Below are positions 56,791 through 64,000 of a DNA stretch of 64,000 bases, piece by piece. Numbering within the stretch: the first letter of the stretch is position 1; the number at the start of each line of letters is the position of its first letter. The stretch covers positions 1,291,889 through 1,355,888 of the forward strand of contig NW_003314294.1 of NCBI RefSeq assembly GCF_000143415.4, written 5' to 3'. This stretch comes from Selaginella moellendorffii. Lineage: Eukaryota > Streptophyta > Lycopodiopsida > Selaginellales > Selaginellaceae. A program made the position numbers and the translations under genes. The notes beneath the pieces are model-generated. The model was not told the DNA's origin and did no database searches. It saw only the letters and a list, made by a program, of their open reading frames with translations.

Positions 56791-59229
56791 GTGAGGAATT
56801 GCGTTTTTCTTCTAACCACTGTCAATGTGGATGCAGAGAAGGGGGAGGAGCTCACCAGTTGGACTTTCGGGATGGAAGGCGAGGATCTAAGGCTGTACAA
56901 CACAGATGGTGGGAGAAAAGAATGCATGGGGATCCTCATCCAAGTGACAGACACTCCATGCAGTTCCATGCAAGAATATGGACTGGCACTTGTGGTAGAG
57001 ACAGCGTCCGCCTTCAAGATCCACCTTGCACATTCTAGCGGCTTCCCGGAGGGGGGCAGCGACTATGAGGAATTCCTAGAGGGAGCTATGGAGAAGTTGT
57101 CCAGGAGGCCCACAATTTCAAAGACGCTGCGGGTCTATGAAGATCACATGGGATCCACGGACCTCACCTACGGCGATGTTCAAAAACTATATTTCAACAT
57201 TGAGCCGTTGAGAGTGCCTCCAGTTCGCGAAGCGAAGGGGAAGGGGGTCGATCTGGAAACTACCCCGAAGCAGAAAAGGGTGGTCAAGCTCAAGCCGACG
57301 TCCAACTCTCCTGCTCCAAAAAAGAAGCTACTCGGTGATGCCATTGCCTCGGGTTCGAACACTACACCCACCAAAAAGAAGAGCCGCAAAGAGCAGAAAG
57401 AGCAAGAAGAGGCAGCAAAAATCGTTGCAGATAATAGTACTTGTTACTATTCCAACAAAGTATATACAATCGACGTGAGCTGTATTGACATCCAAAGCAA
57501 ATACAACCACAGGCTAGTATCTGATGAGTGGGTGGAGAAACTGAAGCAGAAGATGCTGGCAAGTCCAGTAACACCCGACATCGCAGACGTGATCCCCTAC
57601 TACCGAACAATAAAGGGCGAGAAGAGGTTTCCAGACTTGATCAATAGGAAGGTGTTGGACGATCAGTACATCCGGTTCTATGCCTTCTCCGGGCAGCATT
57701 CTAGTTTGGCGATGCAAGAGATAGTTGTGGATATTATGGTGGGCGAGGAGGTGAAGAAAGTCTTCAAGACAAGAGTTGTCCGCCTGATAAAAGGCAACTC
57801 GCCCCTCCGATCTATCATATACATCTCCCACGCGCAGAATGTCAAGCAAGAAACGTGCTACAAATCGGGTCTGCACGAGACATTGGCACGAACACGGAAG
57901 CTCTGGGTTCAACTGAAGAAGCCACAAAAACCAGGACAAGGACGTGTACTAGCAACTAGCGCCTGGCAGGTAAGCCTCATTGCATGTGGCATAGCATGTG
58001 GCCTCACGCCATTTCCATTGCAGGAATTCTCGAGTCTTCTCTCGAAAACACTGGGGGTCAATGACACACTCAGCATCCATAACATTCTACTTGCGACAAA
58101 AGTTGTTTTTGACAAATGGGTAGATGTGCTGAGGAGGTACCATGACGGGGAGTTGCTAAACTCAATGGGTGTGGAGGACGGCCGGAAGTCCAATGATTTG
58201 AAGCTCAACGCCTTGCGTTTCTCGCGGTCTCTAGACGACGACGACCTTCTGACAGTGGCTAATGCTTTTCTACGTGGTGAGGTAGTCTTCAACAAGACCA
58301 AAATGACTCCCGGCCATATTGTGACATACAAGGACTTGTGCACGACTCTGAGAGCTCGTGCGCTATTGAAGGATTGGATCTTCGAGCAAGTGGCCGTGGA
58401 GAGGGTGAGCATCGACACCACGCAAGAGATGATGGAAGAGCTGGAGTTATCAAATGAAGACATCGATGAGTACGTGAAGGGGGCCCCCAAGTTCATCGAT
58501 CTGCTGCAGGATGCCACGAAAAGTAAAGCTGAGAAGTTGGATCAGTATCCAAATTTCATTAAGAGGGATGTCGACTGCCGGCTTCAGAAACAGCTCGACC
58601 CCGCAGCAGAGGCCTATCGAGAACCTTACCGGGTATACGTGAATTCGGATGAGGATCAAAGGTGGAGGAGCATCATTTCCCGCGGAGATGAGCAGGTCAA
58701 GAACATCTTTTGTGTGATGGACTTCACAAACGAGGAGATCACTCATGCAGACGAAGTCAGCTCCATCATTGACTTAATGGTGGGACTTGCGGAGGTGGAA
58801 TCTTTAGTTCACTATATGATCTACGACTCCGAATCCTATCACAAGTTCTGGAAGGCCTTGAACGAGGTGAAGGCTCAATTGAAAGGCAAGGAGATGCGGG
58901 AGATCCATGGGATAATAGCTAAGAAGAAGATACCGACGAATGTCCGCATCTTCACACTCACCCTTGTTATTGGTCCTGCAGTAGAGTGGGACTGGAGTGA
59001 CTTCCCAGCTTTGTTCGACAAGGCCGATCGGATCTATCTGAGGGAGGTCAATTTACCCGTGCCTGAGGAACTGAAGACGGCTATGGAGCTTTCGAATCCA
59101 GAGAAAGCTCCAAGTGCAGCATGGGAAATGCTCAGTTGGGTCTTCAACGCAATAGCGGGTGGGTCACCTGCTTCCGACTCCAAGGGCAAATGCGTTGTCG
59201 AGTACAACTGCGGTGGACTATTCTTTTGA
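56791..59229 (+). CDS. ParB/Srx-like fold protein of the giant element
   Basis: An open frame of about 812 codons; the true start is unresolved (ATG 56550 with an intron, or an internal ATG such as 56872). Residues about 1-130 are of unknown fold. A basic Lys/Pro-rich linker follows (KQKRVVKLKPTSNSPAPKKK, then KKKSRKEQKEQEE; likely nuclear localisation). At about 57448-57725 the pattern YTIDVSCIDIQSKYNHR, WVEKLKQKM, TPDIADVIPYY and FYAFSGQHSSLAMQEI resembles the ParB/sulfiredoxin-like domain, in which the GxHR-type motif reads GQHS here. An in-frame 54-nt candidate intron (57970-58023) holds one palindrome. The C-terminal half is helical with no recognised domain. No in-frame stop is present, so it is the best preserved gene of the element. 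ParB assignment is by pattern only. Confidence 0.6.
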   Translation: MRNCVFLLTTVNVDAEKGEELTSWTFGMEGEDLRLYNTDGGRKECMGILIQVTDTPCSSMQEYGLALVVETASAFKIHLAHSSGFPEGGSDYEEFLEGAMEKLSRRPTISKTLRVYEDHMGSTDLTYGDVQKLYFNIEPLRVPPVREAKGKGVDLETTPKQKRVVKLKPTSNSPAPKKKLLGDAIASGSNTTPTKKKSRKEQKEQEEAAKIVADNSTCYYSNKVYTIDVSCIDIQSKYNHRLVSDEWVEKLKQKMLASPVTPDIADVIPYYRTIKGEKRFPDLINRKVLDDQYIRFYAFSGQHSSLAMQEIVVDIMVGEEVKKVFKTRVVRLIKGNSPLRSIIYISHAQNVKQETCYKSGLHETLARTRKLWVQLKKPQKPGQGRVLATSAWQVSLIACGIACGLTPFPLQEFSSLLSKTLGVNDTLSIHNILLATKVVFDKWVDVLRRYHDGELLNSMGVEDGRKSNDLKLNALRFSRSLDDDDLLTVANAFLRGEVVFNKTKMTPGHIVTYKDLCTTLRARALLKDWIFEQVAVERVSIDTTQEMMEELELSNEDIDEYVKGAPKFIDLLQDATKSKAEKLDQYPNFIKRDVDCRLQKQLDPAAEAYREPYRVYVNSDEDQRWRSIISRGDEQVKNIFCVMDFTNEEITHADEVSSIIDLMVGLAEVESLVHYMIYDSESYHKFWKALNEVKAQLKGKEMREIHGIIAKKKIPTNVRIFTLTLVIGPAVEWDWSDFPALFDKADRIYLREVNLPVPEELKTAMELSNPEKAPSAAWEMLSWVFNAIAGGSPASDSKGKCVVEYNCGGLFF
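57970..58023 (+). other. Candidate 54-nt intron containing a palindrome
   Basis: GTAAGC donor and CATTGCAG acceptor. The length is a multiple of three and it has no stop, so it could also be translated as 18 residues. The palindrome occupies 57991-58012. Flanking protein reads smoothly across the junction (ATSAWQ-EFSSLLSK). Confidence 0.6.
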
Positions 59230-59534
59230 GCCGCACTACTCAAGGGTGTCCCGTGTGTTGCGGTGACAAAATCCATTGAAGAGGTGACTTCAATACAGCA
59301 TATAATTATAGTTGCCAAAGAAAAACAGTATCTTCTCTGCGAACCTGGTGAGTACGCACTTTAAGTTTAAATGTTATCTCACAAGCTCTATATGCAGGAG
59401 CGTGGCCACCCCCAGATCAAGTCAGGGCCACGTTTTTCTCATCTCGTCATCTTCGAAGGGTGCAAGAACGTGCAGAAACCATGTTAAGACAGTCAGGTGA
59501 GGATACGGTCCTAGGTCACGCACTAAAATAGGCT

Positions 59535-61631
59535 ATGGATGTCTTGTATTTTGAGATGGAGACTCGGCCAGATGATTTTCCCAAGATGGTCCTGGAAGAA
59601 CAAGCCATCCAGCCTGAGCAGCCTATGGAAGAAATGCAGGAGGGGGATGAGGAGCCAGAGAAAGATAATGAGCAGGAAGAGCAGAAGGACGAAGAGGAGG
59701 ACAAAGAAGAGGAGGACGAAGAAGAGGAGGATGAAGAGGACTTGGATGGTCCTCACAATGGTGACGATCACAATAACGACGACGACGATGATGACGACGA
59801 TGGCCAGCCTGAGGTGGCCAAAGAGCAGCGGAGAAAGGTCATACAAGACAAACCATCAGGTAAATAATAGTACATCCATTCCTAACCTTTTACCATTTCT
59901 AACATTGTCCATGTAGGTCGCAGAGCAAATGGTAAGTAGAGATTATTCAGTTGAATTAAGATACAAACTCTAGCCTTTAGTGTCGAGGAAGGATAGTGCC
60001 AAGCAAGGGTCAAAACGTATGTCCAATCCTTCAGAATCAGCAGTGCCCAAGTGATATCGGTCCTAGTTCCTCAATAGCAGTTGATTGTAAATATAGTATA
60101 GTTGATTCAATGTGCTAATGAGTTTGTTTTTAGTAGCCAGTAGGGAGGATACCATCTCATTCGAAGGGAGATATTTGGACATGCATATGGATCCGCCAGT
60201 GGACTCTACTTGCCTGCAAGAGTCATCAGAGCTGGTGGAGGCTACTATCCATATCAACGCCAAGCAAGTTGACCACGCTCCACTTGATGCTACCCATACC
60301 ACTGAGTCAATCTTGTCCACGTATCCAACTGACGGTGACCAGGCGCCATTGGACCCGCATGAGGCCGCCCCAGCCGCCGAGCCGGTCGTATCCTCATTTC
60401 CAACGGACTCAACGTGTGCCCAATCATCTGACTACGCGCCGTTGGAACCTCCCTACACTGCCCCTGCTGCTTGTTCGGTCATGTCCACTTTGCCAACGGA
60501 GGCACCAGCTGAAATGGCGTGTGATCACACGCCATCGGAACCACCCCATGCCACTGTTGAGCCAGTTGTACCAGAGTCTACAGCTGAAATGGCATGTGCC
60601 CACACGCCATCGGATGCGATTGACCCCACATTGCAGAGGAGAGTATTTCCGCCCTTCACGTTTCCTCGACCAAAACCCTCTCAACGACCATCGGGAGCAC
60701 CATTCGCTAATATTGTAGATGGTAAAATTAACTTGTACCATTTTTTATGCTGACGCATTTCATTTCAGAGTCACGGCGAAGGTACTGTATCGTTTTTGAT
60801 TTGAACGGTGTCCTTTTCTCCCATGAGCGTGGCTCGTCCTTGAATGTCACTGCACCCTCCAAAGCCTGCGGTCGCAAGTTGGTCAAAAGAGACAGATTCA
60901 CATTAATCACACGGGAGAAACTATGGGATCTAATAATGACCATGCGACACTTAGAACAGAGGGCCGGGTTCAATTTGCAATTGGGAGTTTGGACATCCAT
61001 GATGCACCACAATGCATTAACGTTGCTATAGATGATGCACGATCAGACGCGAGTAATATTACCATTTGACTTTCTCCTAACGCAGGAGGATTGCTTGACT
61101 ATGGTCCATGTGAGGGGTAGCAAGCCCATCTTCGTCAAGCTAGAGGCTGTAGTGATGAACCGGACTGCTAGGTCAAGTGAAATCCTCATCATCGATGACT
61201 CGCCGATTAAAACTGCAGCGAACACGCACACATATGCAGTGCACCCCATCTCTTGCAGTATGGAAACTAGGGAGAAGAAACCGTATGTTCTGGGGGACCT
61301 TGCAAAATGGCTTGGAGCGATGGTGATAGAGAACCGGCCAGTCCAAGAGGTGGCTGCAGAAATCAACCAAATGGCAAATGGAAAGGTATATCAGAAGCCA
61401 TTTGATCGGACAGACACCAGTCATCATTTATGGCATGTATATTGTCTAGCCAAGCACTATTCGCATCTCCATAATCTGCTCAACCGGATGGGTTCTTCGA
61501 CCACTGAACATGAGCGTGGACGTATTAGAGAAGAGATGGCATTACTATTGGGTTTAAATCCTGATAGTGTGGAGACTGATGAAATTCCAAGATTATTGTA
61601 TAGGCGTTGGAGGCAAAAAATAACAGTCTGA
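59535..61631 (+). pseudogene. Acidic protein with C-terminal FCP1/HAD-like domain (in-frame TAG)
   Basis: Exons 59535-59859, 59917-59931 (15-nt microexon), 60134-60721 and 60769-61631 join in one frame of 597 codons. Exon 1 is extremely acidic (runs of Glu and eight consecutive Asp). Exon 3 has degenerate repeats around APLDPHEAAPAAEPVVSS and twice encodes EMACxHTPSx through in-frame palindromes. Exon 4 carries a HAD-type phosphatase core: CIVFDLNGVLFSHERG (first Asp kept, second Asp replaced by Asn), GVWTSMMHHNA and ILIIDDSPIKTA, as in FCP1/NLI-interacting CTD phosphatases. A TAG at 61029-61031 interrupts the frame, with clear homology continuing after it. The Asn change suggests weak or no phosphatase activity even if read through. 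Confidence 0.68.
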
Positions 61632-62049
61632 GATGGCATGTATTTATTTAAAAATGTAACTTATTATGGCATGGGGTTCCATGCCATTGTATTAATATTA
61701 AAAAACAATTCTTTGAGAGGATTTGCATTATATTAGAAGTGTTACAGCATGTTATTGGAAGTCTACGAAGTTGTTTTATTAATAAGGGGAAAGTAAAGAT
61801 TGAATGGGGACTTGGGCTCCACCTAGACTCGGAGCAACTGAGCCAATATTAAAAGGATGGAAAGAAATTGGACGACGATAACAAGGAAAAGAGAGAGGTG
61901 AAGCAGTAGCAAGGGGAGGAGAAGTGATTGAGTAGACATTTCCTTGTTTAAAATAAAATGGCATGTGCCTCAATGCAGTTGAATTTTGTTATATTTATAT
62001 ACTATATAAAGGTTTGGAAACCTTATTTTACAAGTGGGATAATGACAAT
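61632..62049. other. Right subterminal spacer of the giant element
   Basis: No gene. Contains palindrome copies at 61666 and 61958, and a half copy directly after the stop codon at 61632. Confidence 0.5.
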
Positions 62050-62071
62050 TCCCACTTTAACGAAATAGAGC
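62050..62071 (-). repeat. Right terminal inverted repeat
   Basis: Inverse complement of the left terminus. A further ATCCCACTTG-type motif (read inward) lies about 13 bp inside. Confidence 0.85.
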
Positions 62072-63720
62072 TTAGTAATTAAAGCGACTGATATGTGATG
62101 TTGGAGAGACTGTTCCAACACCTGAGAAGGTCAGTAGATCACTCCCTTTCTACAGAACATGGAGTTGAGGTTGAGCTAAAGGTGGCTGCGCCATAGCTCG
62201 TAGATCTAAGTCACTGGAATCTACCGAGGATGAAGAGGACTTGGCCCGAGAAGGTGCTGTGTCGTACCTAAGCTGCCTTTGGATGTTAGAAAGTTTACTC
62301 CATACCTTAGGACCTTGAGGTATGGTGAAAGGGTGCCAATTTGTCACACATCTGGTTTATACCAGCATCAAATACCTTGAACACTACAAATGCCCGGTCA
62401 AGGCAACTGGGTTGATAGGAACAAGAAGACTACAGACTAGTGCTCAAGTTGCTCAAAGTGGCCCAAAATGCCTGTGACAAAGAGAAATAAGGGTTGAAAT
62501 AGAAAGAGATGTAGGCCTCAAGCACACGTAACTATTGACCCGTAGGTTAACCACTAAAGTAGCTGCTGGAATAGCTGCTAGAGTAGCCGTTGGAATAGCC
62601 ACAGGAGTAGCCAGTAACCGGTAACTCATAATTAGTAACTGGGGACCTATAACCTATAGCTTGTAATCCCTTGCTTTTGCTCCTACTCTTGCACCTGCTC
62701 CAACACCAACTCCTATCCCAGCGCTGGCTCCTACTCTCTTTGTTCCTACGCCAACTCTTGCTCCCTAAAGATTGCTTCGTTCCCAAGGAACTCCCAACAA
62801 AGTTTAGCCCAAAAGAGAAATATGAGTCCTCTAATCTCAATCATTCTCCATTTTGACTATTGGTGGGCTCGTTGGAAAGGGCTCAGGCCCATCTACCCTT
62901 TATCGCACGAATTTGTGAAGAAGCTACATCAATATTCCCCGAAATCCAAAAAGAGGTAGCCCAAAACACCAATATTGCAAAAAAACATGTGTATGTCACT
63001 AATGTATATTGATACTAAAGCGCCATTAGTATTTTTGGATAGCCTAGGACCAAGAGCACCTTTAGAAACAAATAGCATCCAAAACAAAGCCTAGAGGAGC
63101 ACAAATTTCTACTATAAAGATGACCCCAATCTAGCCAGAGAAGAAAATCTTTTTGCATGCCACCATTTTGGCCAAATCTAGCGCCAAGAATCACAACTAC
63201 TCATTGATCCAAACCAGATCTACAAGCTCAACTGCACTACTTTGAGAAATTGGACCGAGGATCTAAGCAAGAAAGTAAAAACCCCAAACTATTCCTCAAA
63301 TCCAATCAAGAAATGTTGTATCTGTTCAATATTACATGGCTTGATGAGCACCATACTTTGTTGGAAAGAGGAGCTCTAGACTTATCTAACACGCCCAAGA
63401 TTAAACAAAAACATCGCAAGATGAACAAAGAATTCCTTCCCAAAGTTTGCAGCCAAAAGAAAAATAAAGAAATGACGCCTCAGAAAGTGTTGTGCGTTAG
63501 GCCGACTTCACCATTTGTTAGGGAAGGAAGGGCACCTCCCCAACGCTTGCTCAAACATGAGAAATGTTTCAATGCTCTCCGCAAAAATGCCCCCACCCCT
63601 ACCCCCCTACCCCCCCTTGCCCTTGTGGGGCAAGGGTTTTTATACAAGAAAGATAGGGAATATTCTGAGGACCAGAATATTCCCTCTCTTTCTCACTCTC
63701 TCGGTTGGCCATGCCCTAAC
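62072..63720 (-). mobile_element. Degenerate LTR-retroelement sequence (family C)
   Basis: No domain is readable. The GTAACCGGTAAC-like stretch at 62600-62650 and the segment 63525-63715 repeat sequences at 31480-31530 and 30765-30925 respectively, so this is another copy of the family C remnant. The latter includes the GGCAAGGGTTTTTATACAAG and GAATATTCTGAGGACxAGAA landmarks. Confidence 0.55.
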
Positions 63721-64000
63721 AAAGTGATCATCTTAGACCCACTCCTTAACATTTTAAAATGCCCGCAAAAATGAGGAATAACCTTTCCCAATATCCCTTT
63801 TTTGATCCCCACCAAGTCCTTTTCTGTCCATTGCCATGTCTAGGACCTTCTTGTGGTGATATACTTAAGCACCAATAGAAGTCGAACTAAAGAACAACTC
63901 TGATACCAAATTGTAAGTGACTAATTTTTCCATTCTACTTTACTCACTTAACCATACCTTTGACCACTTGGAAGAGTCTCACTCACAACCTCCATAAATT
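63721..64000 (-). repeat. Family B LTR and primer-site junction
   Basis: 63721-63900 matches 29735-29940. GAACAACTCTGATACCA at 63892-63908 contains the inverse of the canonical tRNA-Met primer site, TGGTATCAGAG. The LTR then starts at TGTAAGTGACTAATTTTTCC (63913) and runs off the window. This fixes the family B LTR boundary and shows the element is in minus orientation. Confidence 0.7.

Larger units (their letters stand above)
49666..61979. repeat. Dispersed 22-bp palindrome family (half-site ATGGCATGAGG)
   Basis: Imperfect palindromes of consensus ATGGCATGAGG followed by its inverse CCTCATGCCAT. Copies lie near 49666-49685, 49752-49773, 50163-50180, 50352-50373, 50512-50533, 51990-52011, 52047-52068, 53893-53914, 53962-53983, 53998-54019, 54168-54189 (perfect), 54266-54287, 54878-54902, 54953-54974, 55817-55838, 56581-56602, 56658-56679, 56718-56735 (shortened), 57991-58012, 60514-60535 (perfect), 60589-60610, 61666-61687 and 61958-61979. 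Variation is mostly C/T or G/A and is often mirrored in the two halves. Spacing is irregular. They sit in spacers, in introns (57970-58023) and in frame in the coding exon 60134-60721. Confidence 0.88.
49137..62071. mobile_element. Giant TIR DNA transposon with cargo genes and dispersed palindromes
   Basis: About 12.9 kb bounded by a 22-bp perfect terminal inverted repeat (GCTCTATTTCG... at 49137 and its inverse at 62071). It carries a decayed transposase and a small ORF on the minus strand, and a ParB-like protein and an acidic FCP1/HAD-like protein on the plus strand, with a 3-kb central spacer between the divergent pairs. More than twenty 22-bp palindromes occur inside it and none were seen outside. 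The left end abuts a truncated chromovirus; the right end abuts different degenerate LTR sequence. No matching target duplication is visible. It differs from retroelements by having TIRs, multi-intron genes and a DDE-like transposase. It is reminiscent of very large eukaryotic DNA transposons such as the KDZ groups, but I cannot place it in a superfamily. Confidence 0.8.

Noticed and set aside
50742..61631. Reassignment of TAG to an amino acid to explain in-frame TAGs in the transposon genes
   Set aside because: Host genes in the window use normal stops, frameshifts coexist with the TAGs, and methylation-driven C-to-T decay explains them more simply.
49666..61979. CRISPR-like array reading of the dispersed palindromes
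   Set aside because: Spacing is irregular (tens of bases to kilobases), copies are imperfect and in both coding and intronic DNA, and this is a plant nuclear genome.
63250..63774. 174-codon plus-strand ORF near the right end
   Set aside because: It starts with a non-ATG codon, runs into repeat family C/B sequence shared with 30.8 kb where the frame is not kept, and has no domain.

Overview
The window is nuclear DNA of a land plant, most likely a lycophyte such as Selaginella. The inference rests on intron-rich genes whose introns are only about 45-80 bp, a plant-restricted DUF674 gene, a plant-type NUP205, short TTTAGGG arrays and abundant Ty3/gypsy chromoviruses. No species can be proved from the sequence alone.

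Region 1 (1-15003) is compact and genic, with seven genes: NUP205 (minus, its 3' end cut by the window edge), ALG13 (minus, ending 42 bp upstream of the NUP205 start codon), a C2-like tail-anchored protein (minus), a small secreted Lys/Asp-rich protein (plus), a CobW/ZNG1-type metallochaperone GTPase (plus), a DUF674 protein (minus) and an ERGIC3/Erv46-type ER-Golgi cargo receptor (plus). These are ordinary housekeeping or plant genes.

Region 2 (about 16.1-49.1 kb) is a nest of LTR retrotransposons. Two complete insertions can be delimited with LTRs and 5-bp target duplications. One is a chromovirus at 22297-27929 (target CTCCT, interrupted by an assembly gap). The other is a second chromovirus-type element at 33722-39276 (target TTATG), which splits an older gypsy element so that the host reverse transcriptase reads on from one flank to the other. 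A second, longer copy of the first chromovirus lies on the minus strand at 43739-49136 and has lost its 5' end. Both copies of this chromovirus carry two short GT-AG introns inside the integrase. The first separates the two catalytic Asp residues from the catalytic Glu.

Region 3 (49137-62071, 12.9 kb) is the most unusual part. A 22-bp terminal inverted repeat brackets a giant DNA transposon. On the minus strand it carries a decayed transposase of about 1000 codons (tandem DUF8039-like N-terminus, HTH-like region, D...D...E/D core) and a small ORF. On the plus strand it carries a protein with a ParB/Srx-like fold and a multi-exon acidic protein with a C-terminal FCP1/HAD-like domain. More than twenty copies of a 22-bp palindrome (half-site ATGGCATGAGG) are scattered through the element, in spacers, introns and even coding DNA, and I saw none outside it. 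A 192-bp hairpin, 30-bp tandem repeats and an interstitial telomere tract lie in the central spacer between the two divergent gene pairs. A ParB-like protein together with many palindromes suggests, as inference only, a self-encoded DNA-binding system.

Region 4 (62072-64000) returns to degenerate LTR-retrotransposon sequence related to that at 29.4-31.7 kb.
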